Shown piece after piece: positions 46,319 to 55,802 of a stretch of DNA of 64,000 nucleotides (the first letter of the stretch is position 1; the number at the start of each line of letters is the position of its first letter). A program made the translations under genes and the position numbers. A model generated the notes under the pieces. It saw nothing but the letters and a program-made list of their open reading frames with translations, did not search any database and was not told the origin of the DNA. The stretch spans positions 1 through 64,000 of the forward strand of contig CATKHK010000027.1 in NCBI GenBank assembly GCA_949751835.1. The letters are read 5' to 3'. Source of the stretch: Blepharisma japonicum. Lineage: Eukaryota; Ciliophora; Heterotrichea; Heterotrichida; Blepharismidae.

Positions 46319-47698
46319 ATGGCGTTTTGGAAAGCACTGTGATGCTCGAGAGATAAAGAAGTCAGTGTTACAGAAACAACCCGCCTTCTTCCAAGGCTCG
46401 AGTAATTATAAATCAGGGATAACAGAATTGTCTCAAAGCAAGAATCCCCGTTTGTAGTCTTCGCATATGGAATTGCACCGCCTCAGCTTCATCTTAGAAG
46501 AATCCCAGCAGAGTTCACAAGGGTCGGGATTGCAAAAATTGCTTGTGGGTCTGAACATTTTCTTATGCTCACTGAAAATAACTTTGTTCTAGCTGCTGGG
46601 AATAATGCGTATGGACAATGTGGCCGTGATCCTCAAAAACCTATAGAAAACCCAATTTCTGACGAAACTTCCATAATTCAAGAATCACCGACAAATTTGC
46701 GTCTTTCTGCATTTAACATAGAAAATCATAGAGTTGTTGACATTGCCGCTGGCTCTTATCACTCATTAGTCCTAGTTCACCCTCAAGGACTCAGACAAGA
46801 TGCAGTTTCAAGAGTAATGGCATTTGGCCATGAACTCGGCTGTGGATTTTTTGATAAGCAGCACCGTCATTTACCAACAGAAATCGAGCTTGGCGACTCC
46901 TATTCAATGGAAACTGCATCAAAAATCTTTGCTGGGCACATGAGGTCTGCCGTGCTACTTGAGTCTGGAAAACTCCTTATGTGGGGTGAATGGTTTAACG
47001 GTGCCAAACAGCGGCAAATGAGAGAAATCAGGCTTGGTCTAAAATCAAATGACCGTTGTAAAAAAGTCTCAATCGGAAAAATGCACGCTTTAATGGTAAC
47101 AGAAGAAGGAAAACTTTACTCGTGGGGTGATAATACATATGGAGAACTCGGCACAGGAAGAACTATAAAAAATAAAAATTCCCCTAGCTTAGTCCCATTT
47201 TTCCAAGATATGACGATTTTGGATTGTGCAGCTGGAGGAAGGCATTCGCTGGTATTAGAAGAAACAGGAAGGGTTTTTGCCTTTGGAGATAACAGTGAAG
47301 GCCAATGTGCGATTGATGCTAATAGGACATATGAGCCTATACAAATTGAGACTATTGGGATGTTAGGAGAAGATAGCTCTAAAACTAGGTTTATTTATGC
47401 AGGAGACGCGCATTCAGCACTGCTGTCAAGTGAAGGAGATTTATTTGCGTGGGGAGACAATAGTGCGTGTAGGCTAGGAATTAGCTCAACCTCGTCAGTT
47501 TTTCGGCCAACACTTGTAGATGATATTATGGGGAGGAATATTTGTGCGGTGGGATTGGGAGGATTTTTCAGTATTTGTATTATTGGGCCTCATCAATTTT
47601 CTTTAGTAGGAAGAAATGAAAATATGATTAAAATGCAGGCGATTTTTACGGAAATGCTGCAAAAACAAATTAATGAAGGAGAAAAGCATGAAAATTAA
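46319..47698 (+). CDS. RCC1-repeat protein
   Basis: The product is 454 residues after removal of a 15-nt intron (46402-46416), with Trp-TGA at codon 8. Seven-bladed-propeller RCC1 repeats are clear: NAYGQCGRDPQ, CAAGGRHSLVLEETGRVFAF, SWGDNTYGELGTG and FAWGDNSACRLGI. Each repeat pairs the SxxHSxxL motif with WGDN. The protein starts with a short non-repeat leader (MAFWKAL). RCC1-like proteins act as Ran exchange factors or as scaffolds at membranes or cilia; a nuclear GEF role cannot be told from sequence. It ends 38 bp from the convergent coiled-coil gene. Confidence 0.88.
46402..46416 (+). other. 15-nt intron
   Basis: GTAATTATAAATCAG has GT..AG ends and interrupts a GAG codon (phase 2). Unspliced, the frame meets a TAA at once. 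Confidence 0.9.
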
Positions 47699-47736
47699 TA
47701 TAATTTAAGAAAAAATGAAAGATATTTTCAGCATTT

Positions 47737-49098
47737 CTAAAGATCTTTATCTATTAATTTTTCTAGTTTAATAAGATCCCACTTCTTCGTCACCGCCATT
47801 TTATACATCTCATCTTTAATTTTATTCTTCTTGATTTCAGATTTGCTGTTTATCAACGCATTAATTCGCTTTACTTCTTCTTTAGCTTCAATAAAAGATT
47901 GTACTCTTTGTGATTTTGACTGGATTTTATCAACACTTTCTGATTTCAAAAATTTTTCTTTTCTAGCAACTTGCTGAAGGTTTAGTTTGTTATTCAACTC
48001 CCTTAATGCTTTTTTATTTTTTCTCAAATCTTGCTGACTTTTTGTGTCTCTATTTTCCAATTTTTGAAAACGCTTAGAGAGACTTTCAGAAAATTTTTGA
48101 CGCCTCATTTCATCCTCTTTGTCAGCCATTTCTTTTTTTTCTAAAGTTTGTTTTGTTCGTTTCTCATAGCTGATATGGATATTGTTAAGGTATTTTTGTT
48201 GCTCTTTATTTAATTGGTTTAAAATTTTGTCCTCTTTTGCTCATTTTTGGTAATATTGAAGGCGCTTTTCTTCTTGCTCTTTTTCGATTTGCTTTCTTAC
48301 TCTTTCTAATTTTTCTTTTTTTCAATGGCTTATTTCATTTAGTTCCATTTTCCTTTGTTCATTCATTCTTCTTATCTTTTCCAGCCTCTCTTTGCTTTCT
48401 GCATCAGCCATTTTTACCATTTTCTGTTTTATTTTGAATTCTTTATTATTTTTTCTGGCTGTCATTTCTAGGTGCATTTTGAATTTTTCTGCATTTTTAA
48501 GCCGCCTTTCTTCAGCATCTTTTGCTTTCTGTTCTTTTATTAGTTTCAATTTTCTTATTTCTTCCTCTTCCCTAATTTTTCACTCAAAATCTTTGTTTTC
48601 TGCTGGCTTTTTTCTACTTTTTGTTTCAGCAGTTTTTATTTTTCTTGCAGTTATGATCGGAAAGCTGTCAAGTTTAGATTTTTCAGTAGATATTTCATCT
48701 TTTATAACAGGACGAAGAGACTGCTGCAGTTCATGATCAATTAAAGTTCTTAGCTCTCTATTATGTTTTTCCTTATTGGCAATCGAATCTCCAAAAACTC
48801 TGTCACTGAGTGATAAGGAATTAGATGGCCTTGTTTTCATATCTTCATTGAAAAGATTATTTTTTGCTTTTATAACTTTTTTTATCAGAAAATGCCTTTT
48901 CTTTTCAAAAAAAGTGCTCAATGATTGTTGTGCCTTAGGCGATATTTCAATCTTTTTAAAATCTCTTGAACTTTTAGGCAATAAATCTTGAGGTTTTATC
49001 CCTTCTCTTAGACATGCTTCAATTGTTCTTGGTGTATTTGATAGTCCATACTCTTCAAGCTGTTTTAAATTCTCAAGTGATTTCTTATTTTTTATCAT
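47737..49098 (-). CDS. Long coiled-coil protein, unknown
   Basis: The product is 453 residues in one frame with Trp-TGA at 48580, 48322 and 48238, ending TAG at 47737. Nearly the whole protein from residue 170 on is a Lys/Glu-rich helix (RKLKLIKEQKAKDAEERRLK, QKMVKMADAESKERLEKIRR, KQIEKEQEEKRLQYYQKW). This is typical of axonemal or basal-body rod proteins such as CFAP-type coiled coils. The N-terminal 160 residues are less regular. Family not recognised. The next gene upstream on the same strand ends 26 bp away. Confidence 0.78.
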
Positions 49099-49124
49099 TA
49101 TAGAAATAGATCATCTTAATTAGC

Positions 49125-49976
49125 TTAAAAGACATTAGACTGTTGGTAGCCCATACCTTTTAAGACCTTTCTCCCATTAAGTAGCTTAATGATTGAATTT
49201 GAGTCAAAGCCAACATTTCTTGAGCTGTTTTGAAAACTAGCAAAAGGTTTTGGGATTATTTTGGAGACATTATTGAATCTCATTGAAGAAACAGCTTTCG
49301 CAGGTGATGATCCGCCCTCTCCATAAGTAAACGACCTATTCGTAAAATTCTCTGGTTTTCCTGTGATCGGGTTAATTGGCCCTCTTTTCATCTGTTTGTC
49401 TCGTATAGGTGAAGAGTAATTTTTTAGCTCAAATTCTGATCTAAGAGTTGTCCTGTCAATAATATAATTTTTGGTAATTCCACGGATCGGGTCAAATGAT
49501 TTATCCTTAGGCAAAGACTTGGAATAAATTACCGTTTGTCCGTTATCATATGATTTCGATACTGGATTATCGAATTTAGATCTTTGGTAGCTCGCCCTAG
49601 TTTTTACTTGCTCATATAGTTTATTGATATCAATCAGGTCTTCTTTAAATTCTTGAAATGTTGCAAATGGGGGTTGCGTTGCAGCTCGACTCGGAGAGGC
49701 TGATTTGCTGCTTGATTTCTCTGGAGAATAGACTTTTTCTTCTTTATTGTAAATTTCTTTTAGCAGGGTTTCAGCTCTTAGAATTTTTTCATTTTCTGAT
49801 GGCTGTCTTAAATAATGAAGAAGATCGCCTCCATCTGAGGAGTTTCTTGTAATAATTTTCTCAGGAACTGGCGTAGCACAGTTTAATTTGTATGGTGTGG
49901 TCTTTTGAGGACTGTTCAGCGTTGGACTCGGAGTAAATGATCTCTGTGGGTAGTGATAAACATTGACTTTACTCAT
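49125..49976 (-). CDS. Unidentified disordered protein
   Basis: This intronless frame of 283 residues has no TGA. It is rich in Ser, Pro, Asn and Lys, with several SP/TP sites near the N-terminus (QRSFTPSPTLNSPQKTTPY). Motifs of the form DPIRGITKNYI and NPITGKPENF resemble short repeats found in microtubule-inner or ciliary proteins, but this is inference. No membrane span or signal peptide. Confidence 0.74.
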   Translation of the reverse strand: MSKVNVYHYPQRSFTPSPTLNSPQKTTPYKLNCATPVPEKIITRNSSDGGDLLHYLRQPSENEKILRAETLLKEIYNKEEKVYSPEKSSSKSASPSRAATQPPFATFQEFKEDLIDINKLYEQVKTRASYQRSKFDNPVSKSYDNGQTVIYSKSLPKDKSFDPIRGITKNYIIDRTTLRSEFELKNYSSPIRDKQMKRGPINPITGKPENFTNRSFTYGEGGSSPAKAVSSMRFNNVSKIIPKPFASFQNSSRNVGFDSNSIIKLLNGRKVLKGMGYQQSNVF

Positions 49977-50186
49977 AATTACGTCAATTTATTCCAAAAA
50001 TTAAATTAATTTTTTTATTGTTATTAATACACAACTTTTATATGTAAACTAAATTAGTTTCCATATATGCTATATGAGCTAAGCATTTAATAATACATCT
50101 AGGGGATTTGGATTTTAAGCACATTTAAAAAAGAGCTTTTTAAGGATAAATTACATGTGTTTAGAAATTGTGTAATATAATTAATT

Positions 50187-50762
50187 ATGGAAAGCGCCAA
50201 AATCAATGCAAACGAAAAGATCTACATGATCCACAGAAGCAAAAACAAGTTTTGGGAAATCTGAAATCAAGGTTCATCAAATATCGTAAGATATGGAAAA
50301 CTCAAACTTAGCCAAGAATTCAAAGTTATCAGCGGCTCTACAGATTTTGAAAGCACTGAAGAAGCCTTATCACGAGCTTTGGCGCTAATAATCCTAAAAT
50401 TGCAAAATGGTTACACCATTACGAAAACGCTTCAAAATGTCCAAAACCGCTTTACCTCAATTCTCCAGAACAAAACAAACAGCCAACGACAAGTGATCAT
50501 TGATTTAGAGCCTCCTCCAAAAACCCCATCCAGCTTAAGTAGCCCAGAAGATGGCTTAAATTACCTTGCAATCTATAGCTCATCTACTTCTATAGAAGAA
50601 GTCTTGAATTCTCTTAACCTTAGCCAATACTTGCCTGCATTTTATGATGAAGGCATCTCTCTTCCCGAGTTTTATCAATTAACTGCAAATGATTTAGAAA
50701 GGCTTTATATCCCCCCGTCAGCTAGAAGAAAGATTTTAAAGCTTTTGTCTCTTGAATATTAA
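50187..50762 (+). CDS. WGR-SAM domain protein
   Basis: This 191-residue protein combines two domains. Residues about 12-78 match a WGR domain (NKFWEIW, VRYGKLKL, then EEALSRALALIILKLQNGY), the nucleic-acid-binding module of PARPs; the tryptophan in EIW is a TGA codon (50262). Residues about 128-190 match a SAM domain (SIEEVLNSLNLSQYLPAFYD, then LERLYIPPSARRKILKLL). There is no PARP catalytic domain. I know of no named protein with just these two parts. A DNA- or RNA-bound oligomerising adaptor is a fair inference. Confidence 0.84.
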
Positions 50763-50936
50763 CATAAACATTATTATGCCTTTTTGTTCTTTATATTCTT
50801 CCCGATCTTCAGGCACTAGCAAAGCCAATTTCATTATATCAAAAGAGCAAGGAATATTGCTCCAATCTCCGTTTAACTAACTCGACATTTTTATAATAAA
50901 AAGGCAAGGGCTATGCTATAATTATTTAAAAGCCCC

Positions 50937-51869
50937 ATGAACGTAAAATTCTTGCTATCTGCAGACAACAAAGAAAATATTTCTTCAAAGTCTTACTACA
51001 ACCCATTCAAGCTGAGATCTTCAGTAAAAATCTTAAATTTTGGAGAGAGCCAAAATTTGTCAATAGATATTGACCTACAGGACAGTGAAAATCCAAAATT
51101 TTTAGGGTGCTACGCAAAAGAAATATTTCGAAATCTCAAACGAATAGAAACTGCATACACTCCTCAGTATGGCTATATAAAGCAGCAGTTCCAGATTACA
51201 GAAAAAATGCGAGCAATTCTTATAGACTGAATAATTGACGTTCATCACAAATTCAAGCTTCAGCCTGAAACTTTGTTTTTGACTGTAAACCTTATTGATA
51301 GATACTTAGAACGGTCTCAAATTGCAAAAGAAAATCTTCAATTGGTTGGAGTTACTGGTTTATTTATTGCTTGCAAATATGAAGAAATATATGCACCCTA
51401 CGCAAAGGATATGGAAAAAGTCACAAGTAATGCGTATACAAAAAGCCAGATTATTGATATGGAAAGAAATATGCTAAAAGCGCTGGAATATAACGTTACA
51501 GTAACTTCTTCGTATGAATTTCTTGAAAGGTTTGCACGCATTGTGACGATGGAAGGCAGAGCTCATAGCTTGGCGAGATATTTTATAGAGCTTTGCTTAT
51601 TAGACTGCAAAATGATAAAATTCAGCCCATCTACAATAGCAGGCTCTGCTGTATATTTGACTCATAAAATGCTAAAATTTATACCGGCTTGAGATCATAG
51701 GCTTGAAGAGCAAAGCCAATTGGCAGAGAACGATTTAAGAAACTGTGCAAGGGAGATGTGTGGACTGATCCAGGGTGTTAAGAAAACTGGATTAGATGCT
51801 ATAATAAGGAAATATTCATTACCTAAATATCATGAGGTCGCAAATATCGAAATGCTTATGTTGAGGTAA
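50937..51869 (+). CDS. B-type mitotic cyclin
   Basis: The product is 310 residues with Trp-TGA at 51228 and 51690. The cyclin box N-terminal motif reads MRAILIDW-I-IDVHHKFKL, and its invariant Trp is the TGA at 51228-51230. The second half shows ACKYEEIYAP, the CDK-contact motif of A/B cyclins, and the C-terminal cyclin fold (FLERFARI, LARYFIELCLLD, STIAGSAVYL). A destruction box of RxxL type is not obvious in the N-terminal 90 residues. It would activate a CDK1-type kinase at the macronuclear or micronuclear cell cycle. Intronless. Confidence 0.94.
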
Positions 51870-52051
51870 GGTATTAATTTGTAATATTTAAAGCATTTGC
51901 TAAGCTTATTTTTGTTAAATTTATTAATTTTGGTTTACTACTTCAACTCTATATTAGGATTTTGGCTATATTTCTTATAATTTTCTATATATATTTGTCT
52001 CTATACAAAATTCAAAGCCTGTATATATGAAAAATTTGCATATTTCCCATA

Positions 52052-53065
52052 ATGCTCCCTTCAAAATCTATAACTTACGGAAATAAAGGCTCATTCCGAA
52101 AAACGATTTTCCAAGCTGCAGCTATAAGCACTTATTCCAAAGCAGATGCTGTCGAAAAACTTAACTCTTTTAAAAGTATTGGGCCTGGCTGCATATGGTC
52201 AGGAATTATATATAGAGTTAAAGATTCAGAAGATTTTTATGAAGAAATCAAAGGTGTAGGACAAAAGCTGCTATCCTTAGCCAGCAAAATGGGGATTTCT
52301 GATATTGTGCTAGGTGTAAGAATTTGAGAAAAAGGGGAAATTTCCAGCTATGACTGTGCCAGGATGGTTTTAGAAAGAGCTAAAGAACTAATTGACTATA
52401 TTTTTTCTCTTCCTGAGCCAATTGTTCTTCCCCCTCCAAAGCCGCCTTCTGTACATATAAAAACCCCAACTCCTTCGCCATCGCCTTATCCTTCTACTAT
52501 AAGTAGATCTCCAACCCCACCTAAACCCCCAAAAATCGAATCTGAGCTTGACCGCGCTTTAAAAAGGCTTTATACTATTGTGGACGAAATACAAGAAGCT
52601 GACATGACGACTATGAAAGAACTAGTGAACCATTCACATATTGGGAAAGTTTTATTTGCTCTTCACAGCTTGATAGAAAAAGAGCCAAGTTTAAAAAGAT
52701 CAGTTAAATTTTTTGAATTAAAAGACGTTAAAAAACTCATGCATAAACTAGACCCTACAGCAATTTCAAATTTCAAGCTAAACCAAACGATTTTCGTGCT
52801 AAAATCAAGACCAAAAGTCAATTACCATTCCTTAGAAAAAATCTCCCATTGTGCAGCATTAATCTACAAGTACCTAAAGACCTTTATTAATATTAGCCAT
52901 GGCAATTATACAGACGTTTTTTCATTAAAATTGGAAAAAGAAGAAAAAAAGCTTCCCAAGCTGAAGAAAAAATTAACAACTTTGAGCAATACTCCAAGAA
53001 TTTGGAAGCCGAGGCTGAGAGAAAGAGGGAGTATTTTGCCATTCAAAGAGGTATGAATTAATTAG
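52052..53065 (+). CDS. Unidentified protein with Pro-rich middle
   Basis: The product is 337 residues with Trp-TGA at 52325 and near the C-terminus (53054). Residues 1-125 look ordered (GPGCIWSGIIYRVKDSEDFY, GVGQKLLSLASKMGI). A proline-rich linker follows (about 128-170, PPPKPPSVHIKTPTPSPSPY), then a helical region (about 170-300). No family is recognised. The last three codons before TAG fall in a 15-nt GT..AG stretch (53051-53065) that could be an intron, but splicing it gives a longer frame that overlaps the next gene, so I keep the simple stop. The next gene starts 4 nt later. Confidence 0.68.
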
Positions 53066-53069
53066 TTAT

Positions 53070-53411
53070 ATGGCTTTTTCTTTTGAAGATTATATGGTGC
53101 CTCATCCTGTCGGAATTTTTGAAGATAGATTTTCATCAGAGCTGGATCATTATGATAAAAAGTTTGGCAGAAGAAGTTTGGATCTTGATGAAAATATTAA
53201 AAGGAAAGAAGTTAAGTTGAAAAATCTTATGAAAATTGATAAATTAGTGGATAGGACAGTGAATAAATCAATTGCTGTAGAAATTTCGAAAGAAGAAGCT
53301 GAATTTATAATGGATGAGCAGGAACTAGACGAGCAGCCTATTAATAAACTTATGGGGCTTGCACAAGTATTAGAAGAAAGTCGAAAAAAGAGAGAGTCAC
53401 TTGTTGAATAA
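53070..53411 (+). CDS. Small acidic helical protein, unknown
   Basis: The product is 113 residues, no TGA and no intron. It is mostly charged and helical (DENIKRKEVKLKNLMKIDKL, then EISKEEAEFIMDEQELDEQP). The N-terminus is more aromatic (FSFEDYMVPHPVGIFEDRF). Family not recognised. It begins only 4 nt after the preceding stop. Confidence 0.65.
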   Translation: MAFSFEDYMVPHPVGIFEDRFSSELDHYDKKFGRRSLDLDENIKRKEVKLKNLMKIDKLVDRTVNKSIAVEISKEEAEFIMDEQELDEQPINKLMGLAQVLEESRKKRESLVE

Positions 53412-53547
53412 ACTGTAATAAATTTCATTTTTGTGTTATTCGCAAAAATCTTGATACCTTTGGCTCCTGAAACCTCTAAATTTTCATTTTTTACTTTTTT
53501 CCTTTAATTTTATACATATCTCTAAGAATCCATATAAAATTCGCTAA

Positions 53548-54285
53548 ATGGAAAACACTTTAGACGAAAACAGTATAATCATTTCGCTTATCGAAGGTAC
53601 AGAAGCATCCCCTCTTAATCCAAGCTCTTCAGCTTATATAAAAAAAGACCACTGGTGTTTACTCAGAAATGTCATAAGAGCGGTAACTCTTTTTCGGTGT
53701 CATGAAGCAATCCCAAATCAAGATGCCGATCAGGTCGTTGGAGAAATTCAAAAAATCCCTACCGATTACGAATACAGAAAAGCCCAATCCCTAAGACGAG
53801 ATTCCTCTGCTTATTCAGTTGCATTAAATGATTTAAGACGAGAACAACGGTGATTTAATTGCCTTGGGAGAGGCACTCCAGAAGATATTGAACTCCTAAA
53901 AGAAGAAATCAAAAATGATCCTTATCGATATTTAAGGATAAGCAGTCATCCTCTGTCACTTTTAAATAAGAGAAACAGAAATGGTATGACCCCGCTTTAT
54001 TTGGCAAGCATAAATGGAAGCTATGAAGTTGTAAAACTTCTGCTGGAGAGTGGGGCTGACCATTTGATTACTTCTAGTGTTGATAATGATGAAGTCACTT
54101 GTATCGAGGCAGCGGCAAGGCTAAGACATGCAAAAATTGTGGAGCTTCTTGCTACAAAGCAGTGGCCTGAGAATGTCATTGAGAAGGTATTAAGTGAAAA
54201 TAAATCACAAAATGTGGAAAACATTGTAAGAAAATGCAGCAAAAATAAGAAAAGTAAAAAAAAATGCTGCTTTGGAAGATTTTAA
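53548..54285 (+). CDS. Ankyrin-repeat protein
   Basis: The product is 245 residues with a Trp-TGA at 53851. Residues about 145-215 hold at least two ankyrin repeats: RNGMTPLYLASINGSYEVVK-LLLESGAD is a textbook unit, and the next is shorter (VTCIEAAARLRHAKIVELLA). The N-terminal 110 residues have no recognised domain. The basic, cysteine-containing C-terminus (KKSKKKCCFGRF) could be palmitoylated or membrane-bound. Its role is a protein-protein scaffold by inference. Confidence 0.85.
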
Positions 54286-54949
54286 GGTATTTAACCTTTA
54301 TTATTAAAGGTTTAAATTTTGGTAAATGATGATAATTTTAATAAAATTTAGTAAGGATCTCGATGTATCAGAGGTATTTACTGTAATACTTTGCATCTGT
54401 GAGATTAATTGGCATACTAGTTTTTATCTCTTCATTTCAATTATAGGAATATTTGTCAAATCATCTTAGCTGCATTATCTCATTGGATTAAGTAAATATT
54501 CTTAGATACAGAGTTTTGATTGCACTAGAAAGTGGTATTATTTCACAGGAATTTCTTTTAATATATCATAGTTCTTTTTTGTAATTTCTAAACCAATTGT
54601 ATATTTATTTCTTCCTTAAAGTTTGCATAATTTTATGTTTCATTACTTATTTCCTTTTGACTTAAGTTTTATATAGCTGGTAGCATTAAGAATTTTCTTT
54701 ATTGGCTGATTTGTACTCTTCATGTCTATCAATAGTAAAAATTGTTGAATCTGAGTTTTATCTTTCTTCTTTAATCTTTAATCTTTTTAAATCATCAATG
54801 CATATCATCTCGAGAGATTCTTATTCTTTTGTGGCAATTTCTAATGTAAAACCTCTATTTTTACTGCTTGAAAATCTGCTAATGATATTAAGAAATAAGC
54901 TGTTAATAATTGTTTATAAATAAAATAGTCGTTAAAACAATTTAGTTAA
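54286..54949. other. Intergenic region
   Basis: This is about 660 bp of AT-rich DNA between two convergent genes. A 73-codon frame at 54702-54923 lacks an ATG and is not called. No other feature is seen. Confidence 0.55.
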
Positions 54950-55702
54950 TTAAAATGGAACTGCTTGAAGATTTGAGGCATAATTTTCATATAGAAATTC
55001 AATTGTACTCCAGTCAAGGATATTCCAAAACTTATTAACATAAGAAGCTCGATTCCACAAATATTCTAGATAATAAGAATGCTCCCAGACATCATTCACC
55101 ATAAAAGGGTAGCATTTTCCCCCTCCAATCCCCATTAGCGGATTTATATTAAGTTTTGTCGTCCTTATCTCAATCTGTTTTCCTTGATTCACACAAAGCC
55201 AAACCCATCCTGACCCAAACAGCCCAGTCGACTTTGCCATAAACTCAATCTGAAATTTCGTCCAATTTCCCCACTGGCTCACAATTTGTTCCAATAGCAC
55301 ACCACTTGGCTTTTCTGATGAGCATTGTGGATTTGTCAGCATCCACCAATAAAGTAAATGGTTATAATGCCCGCCTGCATATTTTTGGAGATCTTTGTCA
55401 ATATAAGCTAATAATTGTAAATCAGCCAAATTTTTATGATGAAGCTCAGGATTTAGCTTGATATAGTCATTTAGGGCATTGACTATTTCTTTGTGCAGAT
55501 TCCCTTGATGAGATAATAAAATATCAGAACTCAAAATCGGCTGAAGAAAATCTTGTGGGTAAGGCAATGAGCTATGTGTAAAGTTATAAGCAGAATTTGA
55601 AGGAAAATACTTCTGTTTCTTGCTGCATATGTTTTCATCACAAGCCTGAGAGCTGATAAGCACAAAAGTGAGAGAAATAAATAATAAAATGCTGGCTCTC
55701 AT
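54950..55702 (-). CDS. Secreted Fe/Mn superoxide dismutase homologue with altered active site
   Basis: The product is 250 residues: a signal peptide (1-20, MRASILLFISLTFVLISSQA) and an iron/manganese superoxide dismutase fold. The four metal ligands are present: H65 (LLSHQGN), H115 (GHYNHLL), D204 and H208 (NDVWEH). FGSGWVWL and the C-terminal YLEYLWNRASYV block also match. Three second-sphere positions differ. The Tyr equivalent to E. coli Tyr34 is Ile73, the His equivalent to His30 is Leu69, and the Gln of NQDPL in Mn enzymes is Ile186. Activity may therefore be reduced or changed. All ten Trp codons are TGG. It is extracellular or in the endomembrane lumen, which is unusual for this family. 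Confidence 0.88.
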   Translation of the reverse strand: MRASILLFISLTFVLISSQACDENICSKKQKYFPSNSAYNFTHSSLPYPQDFLQPILSSDILLSHQGNLHKEIVNALNDYIKLNPELHHKNLADLQLLAYIDKDLQKYAGGHYNHLLYWWMLTNPQCSSEKPSGVLLEQIVSQWGNWTKFQIEFMAKSTGLFGSGWVWLCVNQGKQIEIRTTKLNINPLMGIGGGKCYPFMVNDVWEHSYYLEYLWNRASYVNKFWNILDWSTIEFLYENYASNLQAVPF

Positions 55703-55802
55703 AATATTCTTATAAAAATTAAGCTTTATTCTGTCTTTTATCCATAATTTATCACGAAATTTCTTCCGAGCTTATTTAAAATTTCCCAAAAATAAAAAAC
55801 AA

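Noticed and set aside
53051-53065. GTATGAATTAATTAG, an intron-like 15-mer at the end of the 52052 gene
   Set aside because: Splicing extends the frame into a short tail overlapping the next gene and gains nothing recognisable. The direct TAG is the simpler stop, though RNA data could change this.
54702-54923. 73-codon plus-strand frame between two convergent genes
   Set aside because: No ATG start and no features; likely chance.
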